A stretch of DNA of 64,000 bases from JAIVGZ01 sp964552205 (lineage in GTDB: Bacteria; Pseudomonadota; Gammaproteobacteria; Natronospirales; JAIVGZ01). A program made the position numbers and the translations under genes. Under the pieces are notes generated by a model. The model searched no databases, had not been told where the DNA came from, and saw only the letters and a program-made list of their open reading frames with translations. The stretch is from contig CAZKFT010000001.1 of NCBI GenBank assembly GCA_964552205.1, forward strand, positions 62,001 through 126,000, in the 5' to 3' direction. Positions 1 through 9,819 of the stretch are shown one piece after another (the first letter of the stretch is position 1; the number at the start of each line of letters is the position of its first letter).

Positions 1-825
1 AAGCCCTTTGTCATTGCTGCAGGTCTGGCCAGTGGCAGATTCCATCGGGGTTCCATAGTGGACACCGGGGCGGGGCTGTTGCAGGTCAGGGGCGGCACAA
101 TCACAGACCCGCAGCCGCTGGGTGCTATCGATCTTGCAACCTTGTTGAGCAGGTCCAGCAACGTTGGCGCGAGCAAGGTGGCGCTGGCATTGGACCCGGA
201 AGCACTCTGGGTGATGTTGCAACGCTTCGGGTTCGGGCAGGTCACCGGCGTAGGGTTCCCGGGAGAACAATCCGGACAGCTGAACCATTTCATGCAGTGG
301 CGTGAGCTGGGGCAGGCGACCTTGTCCTACGGATACGGCGTTGCGGTGACGCCTCTGCAACTTGCACAGGCGTATGCAGTCATCGCTGCCGATGGTGTGC
401 GTCACCCGGTATCACTGGTGGCGCGCGAGGAGTTTGAGCAGGGCGAACGGGTCCTGCCGGTTCAGGTCGCTCATGACATCCGTCTGTTGATGGAGGTTGG
501 CATCCGCGCTGGGGGTGCAGCTGCGAGTGCCGGCGTGCAAGGGTACCGGGTTGCGGGCAAGACCGGCACAGTGCGCAAGTCCATCGAAGGTGGGTACGCA
601 GACGATCGTCATTTCGCGGTGTTTGCAGGGATGGCCCCTGCATCGTCGCCGCGACTGGTTGCTGTCGTCATCATTGATGAACCCTCTCGTGGCGAGTACT
701 ACGGTAATCGGGTCGCCGCTCCGGTGTTCAGCAGGGTCATGGCGGGCGCGCTTCGATTGATGGACATCCCGCCAGACAACATCGATGCACCACCTTCGGT
801 GATTGTGGCCAGGGGGCGGCCATGA
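1..825 (+). CDS. ftsI: Peptidoglycan D,D-transpeptidase FtsI (PBP3), 5' truncated
   Basis: This is the C-terminal part of the septal class B penicillin-binding protein, which cross-links peptidoglycan at the division site with FtsW. The reading frame is open from base 1 and starts with KPF, so the first codon is probably the lysine of the catalytic SxxK motif; the N-terminal anchor, the dimerisation domain and the nucleophile serine lie outside the window. Still visible are the SxN motif (SSN, near base 155) and the KTG motif (KTGT, near base 562). The stop overlaps the murE start by 4 bp, so translation is probably coupled. The identity rests on these motifs and on its place before murE. Confidence 0.93.
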   Translation, partial: KPFVIAAGLASGRFHRGSIVDTGAGLLQVRGGTITDPQPLGAIDLATLLSRSSNVGASKVALALDPEALWVMLQRFGFGQVTGVGFPGEQSGQLNHFMQWRELGQATLSYGYGVAVTPLQLAQAYAVIAADGVRHPVSLVAREEFEQGERVLPVQVAHDIRLLMEVGIRAGGAAASAGVQGYRVAGKTGTVRKSIEGGYADDRHFAVFAGMAPASSPRLVAVVIIDEPSRGEYYGNRVAAPVFSRVMAGALRLMDIPPDNIDAPPSVIVARGRP

Positions 826-2321
826 GCGCTGCAGCCCGTTTGTCATCGTTGTTTGACGGCTACGCCGTAGTGTCCCCATCCGTTGATGTGCAGGTGACGG
901 GAGTTGCGCTGGACAGTCGGCAGGTCAAGCGTGGCGATTTGTTCCTCGCATGCGCAGGCGCCAAATCGCACGGTTTGGCATGGCTTGCTGATGCCGTCTC
1001 CAACGGTGCAGTAGCCATAGCGTGGGATCCTGCGGGTTGGGATGGCACGCCGTCGTTTCCCGTGGGCGTGTCCGCTGTTCAGGTCAGCGATCTTCACGCG
1101 ATAGTTGGGCGCATTGCAGCCAGATTTCACGGGAATCCGTCGCACTCGGTGCCAGTCCTCGGAGTCACTGGTACGAACGGCAAAACATCCGTGACGCACC
1201 TGTTGGCAGAGGCGCTGAGCGCCTCGGGGCAGCCATGTGGCCTGCTGGGCACCTTGGGTTACGGGCTTCACGGCAATCTTCAGCGGCCAACGCACACCAC
1301 ACCCGACGCGACTCGCATACATGCGCTGTTGGCAGCAATGCGTGACCAGGGTGCTGGCGCAGTAGCGATGGAAGTCTCTTCACATGCGCTGCAGCAGGAC
1401 CGCGTGGCAGGCGTGCGGTTTCGTGCGGCGGTGTTCACCAACCTGACCCGCGACCACCTCGATTACCACGGCGATTTCGAAGCCTACGGTGAGGCGAAAC
1501 GGCGCCTGTTCGAATCCGAAGGTCTGGAAGCTGCAATCATCGCTGTGGACGATGCATTCGGGCGTGAGCTGATGCAGTCACTGCCGGCCGGTGTCCGTTC
1601 GACCGTGGTAGGCGATGAAACGGTGGTCGGGACCGCGGAGCGATTCGTGGCCATCACAGAAGTTCACCCCCATCCCAGCGGCATGGACATCAGTCTGGAG
1701 ACGCACGCAGGCCCAGCGTGTATCAAGACGCAATTGCTCGGCCGATTCAATGCAACCAATCTTGCTTTGGCCACCGGCGCACTGCTTGAGATTGGCCTCA
1801 AGCTTGATGATGTCGTTCGCTTCCTGGCGGCAAGCCGCACCGTGCCGGGGCGGATGGAGGCATTTCACGGCGACGCGACACACCCCGTGGTGGTAGTGGA
1901 CTACGCGCATACCCCTGACGCACTCGAGCAGGTTCTGAAATCTGCCAGAGACCATACGCATGGGCGTCTGGTCTGTGTTTTCGGTTGTGGTGGCGACCGT
2001 GATCGCGGCAAGCGCCCGATGATGGCCGCAGTTGCAGCATCGTGGGCAGATGAGTGCATCGTCACCGATGACAACCCGCGGAATGAGGACGCCGCGGCGA
2101 TCACGAACGACATCATCGAAGGCTTTCCCTCAGCAGCACGCTGGCGAGTCGAGCATGACCGCGGTCGTGCCATCGCTGAAGCCATCGCCGATACCACGGT
2201 GGGAGATGTCGTCGTCATCGCGGGAAAAGGGCACGAAGATTATCAACTGGTCGGCGATCGAGTGCTGCCCTTCAGCGACCGCGACGCGGTTATGTCAATT
2301 CTGCAAGGTGGTGCCGCATGA
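822..2321 (+). CDS. murE: UDP-MurNAc-L-Ala-D-Glu:meso-diaminopimelate ligase
   Basis: MurE adds the third stem-peptide residue to UDP-MurNAc-Ala-Glu in the cytoplasm, using ATP. The protein is 499 aa, normal for the family. The ATP-binding loop GTNGKTS lies near residue 116. The sequence DNPRNED near residue 415 matches the DNPR signature of enzymes that add meso-diaminopimelate rather than lysine. The central Mur ligase and C-terminal ligase domains are both complete. It overlaps ftsI by 4 bp upstream and murF by 4 bp downstream, both as ATGA, which fits translational coupling within the dcw operon. Confidence 0.97.
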   Translation: MSAAARLSSLFDGYAVVSPSVDVQVTGVALDSRQVKRGDLFLACAGAKSHGLAWLADAVSNGAVAIAWDPAGWDGTPSFPVGVSAVQVSDLHAIVGRIAARFHGNPSHSVPVLGVTGTNGKTSVTHLLAEALSASGQPCGLLGTLGYGLHGNLQRPTHTTPDATRIHALLAAMRDQGAGAVAMEVSSHALQQDRVAGVRFRAAVFTNLTRDHLDYHGDFEAYGEAKRRLFESEGLEAAIIAVDDAFGRELMQSLPAGVRSTVVGDETVVGTAERFVAITEVHPHPSGMDISLETHAGPACIKTQLLGRFNATNLALATGALLEIGLKLDDVVRFLAASRTVPGRMEAFHGDATHPVVVVDYAHTPDALEQVLKSARDHTHGRLVCVFGCGGDRDRGKRPMMAAVAASWADECIVTDDNPRNEDAAAITNDIIEGFPSAARWRVEHDRGRAIAEAIADTTVGDVVVIAGKGHEDYQLVGDRVLPFSDRDAVMSILQGGAA

Positions 2322-3676
2322 GCGGGACCACGCTGGGCATGCTCGCGCGCACCACAGGCGGTCGCCTGACCGGAGCGGATGTGGCATTCCAGGGCATCAG
2401 CACTGATACCCGCAAACTGCGCGCAGGCGAGCTGTTCGTTGCCTTGTCAGGGCCGAACTTCGACGGTCATGCGTTCCTCAGTGCGGCCCGTAGCATGGGT
2501 GCAGCCGGGGCCTTGGTAGGTCGTGAGGTCAGTGACGCGTTGCCGCAGGTTGTCGTTGACGACCCACTGGCGGCGCTTGGCGTTTACGCCAAAGCGTGGC
2601 GGCTGCAGTTCACCGCGCCCTTGGTCGCATTGACCGGTAGCAACGGCAAGACCACCACCAAAGAGATGATTGCATCCATTCTCGGGCAGCGCGGCCCGGT
2701 ACTGGCAACACGCGGCAATCTCAACAATCACATTGGTGTCCCGCTCACCTTGCTCGAACTTGAGGCGACGCATTGGGCTGCCGTAGTGGAGATGGGCGCA
2801 AATCACGCGGGTGAAATCGCCTACCTTGCGAGCCTTGCTGTGCCAACGGTGGCGCTGGTCACCAACGCGGGGCCATCACACCTCGAGGGATTCGGGACGA
2901 TCGAGGGAGTCGCGAAGGCGAAGGGGGAGATTTACCAGACGCTTCCGCAAGACGGCTGTGCGGTCATCAATGCGAATGATGCCTATGCACCCCTGTGGCG
3001 TGAGTTGGCGGAGAAGCACCGACAAGTCGAATTTGGCGTGGATGTCGCCGCGGATTTCCAGGTGGCGAGTTCAGACATTGCAAGCGGGCCGGATGGCGAC
3101 CAGACCTTCGTTGTGACCTGTGCGTCAGGTCGCCATGAGATCCGGTTGCCGCTGGCCGGACGTCATAACGTTCACAACGCGTTAGCCGCCACCGCCGCTG
3201 CAACCGCTGCAGGCGCGAGCATGACTGATGTCGTCAAGGGATTGTCGGTTGCCAGAAGCGTTGGCGGTCGGCTTCGTGCCGTGAATCTTGCCAACGGCGC
3301 GCGCGTCGTTGATGACACCTACAACGCCAACCCTGCCTCCTTGCAGGCCGCTTTGATGGCATTTCAGGCATCTCGGCTGTGGCTGGTCCTTGGCGACATG
3401 GGCGAGCTTGGCCCAGCGGGTCCGGCGCTGCATCGCCAATCCGGCGAAGGCGCACGCGCCGCCGGCGTCGAACGCCTGTTCTCACTTGGAACACTCAGTG
3501 CCCATGCATCAGAGGCATTCGGTGCTGGCGCGGAGCACTTCGAGAACATCTCGGAACTGACGGAACACGTTGTCGGCTTGTTGGAGCCGGGCGTAACAGT
3601 TCTGGTCAAAGGGTCACGCAGTATGCGGATGGAACGGGTCGTTGCTGCGTTGCAAGACAGGGCGGGGGTGAACTGA
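2318..3676 (+). CDS. murF: UDP-MurNAc-tripeptide:D-Ala-D-Ala ligase
   Basis: MurF completes the UDP-MurNAc-pentapeptide by adding D-Ala-D-Ala, using ATP, in the cytoplasm. The protein is 452 aa. It has the Mur-ligase P-loop (GSNGKTTT, near residue 107) and the family pattern VDDTYNANP near residue 330. Its start overlaps the murE stop by 4 bp (ATGA) and mraY begins one base after its stop. The D-Ala-D-Ala substrate is made by ddlB further along the same operon. Confidence 0.97.
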   Translation: MSGTTLGMLARTTGGRLTGADVAFQGISTDTRKLRAGELFVALSGPNFDGHAFLSAARSMGAAGALVGREVSDALPQVVVDDPLAALGVYAKAWRLQFTAPLVALTGSNGKTTTKEMIASILGQRGPVLATRGNLNNHIGVPLTLLELEATHWAAVVEMGANHAGEIAYLASLAVPTVALVTNAGPSHLEGFGTIEGVAKAKGEIYQTLPQDGCAVINANDAYAPLWRELAEKHRQVEFGVDVAADFQVASSDIASGPDGDQTFVVTCASGRHEIRLPLAGRHNVHNALAATAAATAAGASMTDVVKGLSVARSVGGRLRAVNLANGARVVDDTYNANPASLQAALMAFQASRLWLVLGDMGELGPAGPALHRQSGEGARAAGVERLFSLGTLSAHASEAFGAGAEHFENISELTEHVVGLLEPGVTVLVKGSRSMRMERVVAALQDRAGVN

Positions 3677-3677
3677 C

Positions 3678-4760
3678 ATGCTTCTTTGGCTGACTGAGTG
3701 GCTCACCCAGTTCCATACCGGGTTCAATGTATTCCAGTACCTCACGATGCGCGCCATTCTTGGCGTGTTGACAGCGCTCGCATTCTCGCTGGTGTTCGGC
3801 CCTGCGATGATTCGCTGGCTGACCCGTTACCAGATTGGTCAGACGGTACGCGATGACGGGCCGCAATCCCACCTGAAGAAGGCTGGCACACCGACCATGG
3901 GCGGTGCACTCATCCTGGTCGCGATATTCATGTCCACATTGCTGTGGTCAGACCTTGGTAATCGCTTTGTGTGGGTTGTGCTGGGCGTCACCGTTGCGTT
4001 CGGTGCTATTGGCTGGGTGGATGATTACCGGAAGCTGGTGCTGCGCGATCCCAAGGGATTGCCTGCGCGCTGGAAGTTCTTCTGGCAGACGGTGGCGGGC
4101 CTTGCCGCCGCGATAGTGCTTTACATGACTGCGAAGGCACCGAATGAAACGGCACTGATTGTGCCGTTCTTCAAGGATGTGGTGTTGCCACTTGGCCCGT
4201 TCTACATCGTGCTGACATGGCTTGTGATTGTCGGTACCAGCAACGCTGTCAACTTGACCGACGGCCTCGACGGGCTCGCCATCCTCCCCGCCGTTCTGGT
4301 CGCAGGGGGTCTCGGGGCAATTGCCTATGCGACCGGCAACGTGAATTTCTCAAGCTACTTGCAGATTCCATACGTGCCCGGGGTGGGGGAGACCGTAGTG
4401 TTCTGCGGTGCTTTGGTGGGTGCGGGCCTCGGTTTCCTGTGGTTCAACACCTACCCCGCTCAGGTGTTCATGGGAGATGTGGGTGCACTCGCCATTGGGG
4501 CGGCGCTGGGCGCGGTGGCGGTGGTTTCCCGACAAGAGTTGGTGCTGCTCATCATGGGTGGCGTCTTCGTGGTGGAAACCGTCTCGGTCATCCTTCAGGT
4601 GGCGTCTTTCAAGCTCACCGGGAAGCGGATTTTCCGGATGGCACCGTTGCATCACCACTATGAATTGAAAGGGTGGCCGGAGCCGCGCGTCATTGTGCGG
4701 TTCTGGATTATCACAGTCATTCTCGTGCTCGCCGGTCTGGCGACGCTGAAGCTCAGGTAG
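3678..4760 (+). CDS. mraY: Phospho-N-acetylmuramoyl-pentapeptide transferase
   Basis: MraY transfers phospho-MurNAc-pentapeptide to undecaprenyl phosphate, giving lipid I at the inner membrane. The 360-aa protein is strongly hydrophobic, as expected for about ten transmembrane segments. Family motifs are clear: KKAGTPTMGG near residue 57, a DD pair in WVDDYRK near 115, NLTDGLDGLA near 192 and a histidine cluster (LHHHYE) near 325. It starts one base after the murF stop. Confidence 0.97.
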   Translation: MLLWLTEWLTQFHTGFNVFQYLTMRAILGVLTALAFSLVFGPAMIRWLTRYQIGQTVRDDGPQSHLKKAGTPTMGGALILVAIFMSTLLWSDLGNRFVWVVLGVTVAFGAIGWVDDYRKLVLRDPKGLPARWKFFWQTVAGLAAAIVLYMTAKAPNETALIVPFFKDVVLPLGPFYIVLTWLVIVGTSNAVNLTDGLDGLAILPAVLVAGGLGAIAYATGNVNFSSYLQIPYVPGVGETVVFCGALVGAGLGFLWFNTYPAQVFMGDVGALAIGAALGAVAVVSRQELVLLIMGGVFVVETVSVILQVASFKLTGKRIFRMAPLHHHYELKGWPEPRVIVRFWIITVILVLAGLATLKLR

Positions 4761-4788
4761 ACGGATGCTCGACGGAGGAATGGCAACA

Positions 4789-6132
4789 GTGCAAACGATG
4801 CATGACCGGGTGGAGACAGCAAGCAGGGCCCTGGTCATTGGTCTGGGCGCTACCGGCCTGTCCGTCGCCCGGTGGTTGGCTGCGCGTGGCGTGTCGGTGG
4901 CCATCACCGATAGCCGCGAAAGACCGCCCCAGGTCGACGCGCTGCGCGCCCATCTTCCGGATGTTGCGTTGTTCCTCGGTGGTTTCTCCCAGGCAGCCCT
5001 TGAGCGTGCAGATGTAGTGGTGCTGTCTCCCGGTGTATCTCGGGACGAACCAATCGTCCAGGCTGCATTGGCTTCCGGGCTGCAAGTGATTGGTGATATC
5101 GAACTGTTTGCGCGCAATGCCAAGGCGTCGGTCATTGCGGTTACCGGCTCCAATGGCAAGAGCACTGTAGCGACGCTGGTTGCCCGAATGGTGGAGAACT
5201 CCGGCCGCCGTGTGCTCGCAGGAGGCAACCTCGGCACCCCCGCACTCGATTTGCTTGCGGAGCCCGCACCGGAATTCTTCGTGCTTGAGCTCTCCAGCTT
5301 TCAACTCGAGTCAACTGATTCACTCGACGCGCTGGCGGGTGCGATTCTCAATGTGTCGCCAGACCATCTCGATCGCTATCCAGGGATTGACGCATATGCG
5401 GCGGCGAAGACCCGTATTTGGCGGGGGAGCGGTGTGGTGGTCGCCAACCGTGACGACGAAGTCGTCGTCGCTGGTGTGCCAGCCGATCGCGACGTGGTCT
5501 GGTTCGGGCTCAATCCACCCGCTCGTGGAGCCGATTTTGGATTGTCGACGGATGGTTGGATCATGCGTGGCACCACCCGGGTGATGCCTGTTGCCGATGT
5601 CCTCATGCACGGCAGACATAACCTCGCAAACGCGATGGCTGCGCTGGCGTTGGGGACGGCTGCGGGACTGCCGATGGCACCCATGGTCGAGATTCTCAAG
5701 CAGTTCCGTGGTCTTCCGCACCGGATGGAGCTGGTTGCGGAACACAATCAAGTGCGCTGGTACAACGATTCAAAGGCGACGAATGTTGGGGCCATGCTTG
5801 CAGCGGTCGCTGGCATGGACGGGCCGCTGGTTCTCATTCTCGGAGGAGACGGAAAAGGTCAGGACTTCGCCACATTGGTTCCGGCACTTCGGGGCAAGGC
5901 ACGCGCAGCGATATTGATTGGGCGGGACCGAGGGCGGATTGCAGCGGCCATTGAGGGAGTCTGCGACATTCTGGAAGTGGATGACATGCACGCCGCTGTG
6001 CGCGCAGCGGCGACTGTAGCCAACGCCGGGGATGCAGTGCTCTTGTCTCCTGCCTGTTCCAGTCTCGACATGTTCCAGAATTTCGAGGCCCGTGGTCGCG
6101 CTTTCATGGACGCAGTGAGGGGTCTGCAATGA
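4789..6132 (+). CDS. murD: UDP-N-acetylmuramoylalanine:D-glutamate ligase
   Basis: MurD adds D-glutamate, the second stem-peptide residue, in the cytoplasm. Seen here are an N-terminal nucleotide-binding glycine pattern (GLGATG), the P-loop GSNGKST, and NDSKATN in the C-terminal domain. Four in-frame starts exist: ATG 4765, ATG 4780, GTG 4789 and ATG 4798. I chose GTG 4789 (447 aa) because GGAGGA at 4774-4779 stands 9 bases before it, while the same sequence abuts ATG 4780. ATG 4765 (455 aa) remains possible. The stop overlaps ftsW by 4 bp. Confidence 0.93.
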   Translation: MQTMHDRVETASRALVIGLGATGLSVARWLAARGVSVAITDSRERPPQVDALRAHLPDVALFLGGFSQAALERADVVVLSPGVSRDEPIVQAALASGLQVIGDIELFARNAKASVIAVTGSNGKSTVATLVARMVENSGRRVLAGGNLGTPALDLLAEPAPEFFVLELSSFQLESTDSLDALAGAILNVSPDHLDRYPGIDAYAAAKTRIWRGSGVVVANRDDEVVVAGVPADRDVVWFGLNPPARGADFGLSTDGWIMRGTTRVMPVADVLMHGRHNLANAMAALALGTAAGLPMAPMVEILKQFRGLPHRMELVAEHNQVRWYNDSKATNVGAMLAAVAGMDGPLVLILGGDGKGQDFATLVPALRGKARAAILIGRDRGRIAAAIEGVCDILEVDDMHAAVRAAATVANAGDAVLLSPACSSLDMFQNFEARGRAFMDAVRGLQ

Positions 6133-7316
6133 CGGCAGCCTCGATCCGTATCAACGCCAGCGGCACAAGCACGGGATTGCGCCGCGCACCCGTGCCGGCT
6201 CTGGCGGACCCAATGCTGCTTGGCATCGCGCTCACGCTGGCCATGGTCGGGCTGGTCATGGTCGCGTCGTCATCAATCTCACTCGCTGACCGCAATACCG
6301 GAATGCCGTTCTACTACCTGCAGCGGCAGATGGTGTTCGCGATCGCCGGTTTCGCCGGTGCCTGGGCCGCTACGCTCATCCCGATGCGGTTCTGGGAGCG
6401 CTTAGGAATCGTTTGGTTGGCCATGGCCTTCGCATTGTTGTTGTTGGTGCTGGTGCCGGGTATTGGCCACGAGGTGAACAATGCGCAGCGCTGGATCTCG
6501 CTCGGCTTTTTCGGTCTACAGGCGTCCGAGCCGGCGCGCGTCCTCATCCTGATGTACATCGCGGGTTACCTGGTGCGGCATGAGCAGGTGGTTCGCAGTG
6601 AATTCGGGGGGTTTGCAAGACCCATGGTGGTGTTGGCGATGGCTGCTGCCTTGTTGCTTCTGCAGCCGGACTTTGGCGCGGCAGTGGTCCTTCTGGTGGC
6701 AGCGCTCGGAATGATCTACATGGGTGGCGTCATGATGCGGCACTTCCTTGCAGTGGGTGCCATCGTCACTGTCGCAATGGCCGTCATGGTGTGGATCTCC
6801 CCCTATCGCTTGCGCCGACTACTCGGTTTCCGAGACCCATGGGCAGATCCTTTCGACAGCGGCTTCCAGTTGACCAACTCCCTGATTGCCGTCGGTCGGG
6901 GCGAGTGGTTCGGTGTCGGTCTGGGTGGCAGCGTGCAAAAACTTTTCTATCTCCCTGAGGCGCACACCGACTTCTTGTTCGCGGTGTTTACAGAGGAGTT
7001 TGGTCTGTTCGGTGCGGCACTGCTCATCACAGCCTTCTTCGTGCTGGTATGGAGGGCAATGGCCGTCGGCAGGGCAAGCGCGCGTGCTGGAAAGTTTTAC
7101 GGTGCATGGTTGGCATTCGGGATCGGCATCTGGTTGGGGACTCAGGCCTTCGTGAATATCGGCGTGAATCTTGGCGCGTTGCCGACCAAGGGTTTGACAC
7201 TGCCGCTGATGAGTTACGGGGGCAGCAGTCTGATGGTGACCAGTGGCGCAATTGGCATCCTGTTGCGCATCGCGCACGAAGCGCGCATGTCACTGCCTGT
7301 GGGGGCCGCACGATGA
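6129..7316 (+). CDS. ftsW: Septal peptidoglycan glycosyltransferase FtsW
   Basis: FtsW is the SEDS-family glycosyltransferase that polymerises lipid II at the septum together with FtsI. The protein is 395 aa, with a short charged N-terminus followed by about ten hydrophobic segments. Typical SEDS sequence is visible: NAQRWI near residue 120, LLQPDFG near 178, EAHTDFLFAVFTEEFG near 278 and PLMSYGGSS near 360. It overlaps murD and murG by 4 bp each. The dcw position separates it from RodA. Confidence 0.96.
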   Translation: MTAASIRINASGTSTGLRRAPVPALADPMLLGIALTLAMVGLVMVASSSISLADRNTGMPFYYLQRQMVFAIAGFAGAWAATLIPMRFWERLGIVWLAMAFALLLLVLVPGIGHEVNNAQRWISLGFFGLQASEPARVLILMYIAGYLVRHEQVVRSEFGGFARPMVVLAMAAALLLLQPDFGAAVVLLVAALGMIYMGGVMMRHFLAVGAIVTVAMAVMVWISPYRLRRLLGFRDPWADPFDSGFQLTNSLIAVGRGEWFGVGLGGSVQKLFYLPEAHTDFLFAVFTEEFGLFGAALLITAFFVLVWRAMAVGRASARAGKFYGAWLAFGIGIWLGTQAFVNIGVNLGALPTKGLTLPLMSYGGSSLMVTSGAIGILLRIAHEARMSLPVGAAR

Positions 7317-8392
7317 CGCGCGGCCCCATCATGGTCATGGCTGGTGGAACCGGCGGGCATGTATTCCCGGCGCTGGCGGTCGCCGAACGCCTACGTGGGG
7401 ACGGTTGGTCGGTTTTCTGGCTCGGGACAGCCTCAGGGCTGGAAGCCAAAGTCGTTCCTGCCCACGGATTTGATGTGGAATGGGTTAAGGTCAGCGGCCT
7501 GCGCGGCAAAGGGCTAACGACAAAACTTGCTGCGCCGTTCCGGGTCGCAGCTGCAATTTGGCGCTCGTTGTCGGTGATACGCAAGCGCAAGCCCGTCGCC
7601 GTTCTTGGCATGGGCGGCTATGTCTCCGGGCCGGGCGGCGTTGCCACTTGGCTGTCGGGTCGACCACTGGTGATTCACGAACAAAACTCCACCGCTGGTC
7701 TCACCAACAGGTTGTTGGCCTGTGTCGCCAAACGCGTTCTTACCGGGTTCCCGGGTGTGCTGCCCAAGGGTGAGTGGATCGGCAACCCGGTGCGTCGTGA
7801 GATTGCAGAGTTGCAGGCACCAGCACAGCGCTTCGAAGGTCGTAGCGGACGTCTGCGTCTGCTGGTACTGGGCGGAAGTCAGGGCGCGCGTGCCATCAAC
7901 GAGGTTGTGGTTGCGGCAGTGGCAAGCATGTCGGCCGACGAGCGGCCTTCTGTGCGCCATCAGTGTGGTGAGAAATGGCTGGCCGAGGCACAAGTAGCTT
8001 GGAAGAACGCGGGCGTTGATGTCGACCTTGTGCCATTCATTGACGACATGCCCGGAGCCTATGCCTGGGCTGACATCGTCCTGTGTCGGGCAGGTGCGTT
8101 GACGGTCGCAGAGCTTGCTGCTGCGGGGGTGGCCAGCATCCTGGTGCCGTTCCCGGCGGCGGTGGATGACCACCAGACCGGAAACGCACGTTTTCTTGCT
8201 GACTGTGGTGCGGGAGAGCTGATGCCTCAAGCAACGCTGGAAGCAAGTGCGCTTGCGAAACGCCTGGCCGGGTTTTCAAGAAATCGCGACAGCCTGTTGC
8301 AGATGGCGGAGCGCGCCAGATCCATGGCCAAGACGTCGGCAGGCGCGGCATTGGCGGACGCGTGTGTCGCTGTCGCCGGAGGTGGCGCATGA
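7313..8392 (+). CDS. murG: UDP-GlcNAc:lipid I GlcNAc transferase MurG
   Basis: MurG converts lipid I to lipid II on the cytoplasmic face of the membrane. The protein is 359 aa with the N-terminal donor loop GGTGGHVFP (near residue 11), the second glycine-rich loop GGSQGA, and the C-terminal pattern CRAGALTVAE. An in-frame extension upstream to 7049 is open, but it lies wholly inside ftsW. The ATG at 7313 overlaps the ftsW stop as ATGA and gives the normal family N-terminus, so it is taken as the start. Confidence 0.97.
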   Translation: MTRGPIMVMAGGTGGHVFPALAVAERLRGDGWSVFWLGTASGLEAKVVPAHGFDVEWVKVSGLRGKGLTTKLAAPFRVAAAIWRSLSVIRKRKPVAVLGMGGYVSGPGGVATWLSGRPLVIHEQNSTAGLTNRLLACVAKRVLTGFPGVLPKGEWIGNPVRREIAELQAPAQRFEGRSGRLRLLVLGGSQGARAINEVVVAAVASMSADERPSVRHQCGEKWLAEAQVAWKNAGVDVDLVPFIDDMPGAYAWADIVLCRAGALTVAELAAAGVASILVPFPAAVDDHQTGNARFLADCGAGELMPQATLEASALAKRLAGFSRNRDSLLQMAERARSMAKTSAGAALADACVAVAGGGA

Positions 8393-9819
8393 GCCCACTG
8401 TCCAGCATGCCTCTTGATCCGATGCGTCGCGTGCAGCGCGTGCACTTCGTCGGCATTGGCGGCTCTGGCATGGGCGGCATCGCGGAAGTCCTGCTCAACC
8501 TCGGCTACGAAGTCACGGGCTCTGATGCACGTGCGAGCGCCGTCACACGGCGGCTGGAGTCTCTCGGCGCGCGAGTGGCCATCGGGCACTCCGCGCAACA
8601 TGTCGAGGGCGCGGGCGTAGTGGTGGTGTCGAGCGCTATCAAGCAGGACAACCCGGAGCGCGTGGCGGCTCTGGAACACCGCATCCCGGTTGTGCCCCGC
8701 GCCGAGATGCTCGCCGAACTCATGCGATTCCGGATGGGTGTGGCAGTGGCGGGGACCCACGGCAAGACCACAACCACCAGCTTGGTGGCGGCCGTGATGG
8801 CCGAAGGTGGCTTGGACCCGACCTTCGTCATAGGCGGGCGGGTCAAGAGTTCGGACAGCCATTCACGCCTCGGGGGCAGCCGATGGCTGGTCGCAGAGGC
8901 CGATGAGAGTGACGCTTCTTTCCTCTATCTGCAGCCGCTCATTGCCGTGGTCACCAACATCGATGCCGACCACCTCAGCGCCTACGAAGGAGACTTTTCA
9001 AGGCTGCGCGCAACCTTCGTCGAGTTCCTTCATCACTTGCCGTTCTATGGACTGGCGGTCCTGTGCATTGATGATCCGGTCGTACGGGGTCTGTTGCCGG
9101 AAGTCACCCGCCCTGTCGTGACTTACGGGTTGTCAGAGGACGCGGATATCCGCGCTGTCGACATCACTCAAAAGGGCATGGTGACCCGATTCAAAGTCAT
9201 CCTGCGCGGACGGACCCTGGACGCGACCGTCAGTCTCAACATGCCGGGTACACACAATGTGTTGAACGCGCTCGCCGCCATTGCCGTGGCAGAGGATGTA
9301 GGAGTCGATGAAGTCGCTTACGGCGCTGCGCTCGCTGGGTTCCAGGGGGTGGATCGCCGGTTCCAGTTGCACGGTGATATTCAAACCTCGCGAGGATTGG
9401 TTACCTACATCGACGACTATGGCCATCACCCGCGCGAACTGATGGCGGTTCTGCGCGCTATCCGCGATGGCTGGCCTGGTCGCAGGATTGTGATGGCGTT
9501 CCAGCCTCATCGCTACACGCGCACCCACGATTTGTTCGATGACTTCGCGGAAGTGCTCTCGGAACCAGAAGTGCTGCTCCTGACAGATGTCTATCCTGCG
9601 GGTGAGGCGCCGATTGCCGGGGCGGACACCAACGCATTGGTGAAGGCAGTCAGGGCGCGCGGCGGCGTAGAGCCCATGGTGGTGACTGCCCCCGGCGATA
9701 TAGGTCTTGCACTACTTGATGTGATAGCGGATGGCGACATCGTGCTCACCATGGGTGCGGGCGATATCGGCGGCGTTGCCGCAGGCCTTCCGGGGCAATT
9801 GTCCGGGGGTGCGGCATGA
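8389..9819 (+). CDS. murC: UDP-N-acetylmuramate:L-alanine ligase
   Basis: MurC adds L-alanine to UDP-MurNAc, the first step of stem-peptide assembly. The protein is 476 aa. It has an N-terminal Rossmann glycine pattern (GIGGSGMGG), the P-loop GTHGKTTT near residue 125, the DESDASF pattern near 172, and DDYGHHP near 343. The start at 8389 forms an ATGA overlap with murG; an upstream in-frame ATG at 8362 lies inside murG and has no such support. Confidence 0.97.
   Translation: MSPLSSMPLDPMRRVQRVHFVGIGGSGMGGIAEVLLNLGYEVTGSDARASAVTRRLESLGARVAIGHSAQHVEGAGVVVVSSAIKQDNPERVAALEHRIPVVPRAEMLAELMRFRMGVAVAGTHGKTTTTSLVAAVMAEGGLDPTFVIGGRVKSSDSHSRLGGSRWLVAEADESDASFLYLQPLIAVVTNIDADHLSAYEGDFSRLRATFVEFLHHLPFYGLAVLCIDDPVVRGLLPEVTRPVVTYGLSEDADIRAVDITQKGMVTRFKVILRGRTLDATVSLNMPGTHNVLNALAAIAVAEDVGVDEVAYGAALAGFQGVDRRFQLHGDIQTSRGLVTYIDDYGHHPRELMAVLRAIRDGWPGRRIVMAFQPHRYTRTHDLFDDFAEVLSEPEVLLLTDVYPAGEAPIAGADTNALVKAVRARGGVEPMVVTAPGDIGLALLDVIADGDIVLTMGAGDIGGVAAGLPGQLSGGAA

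Noticed and set aside
4350..5237. 295-codon minus-strand open frame under mraY/murD
   Set aside because: It is antisense to two clear genes, and its composition (rich in Arg, Thr, Pro, Ser) is that of a shadow frame.
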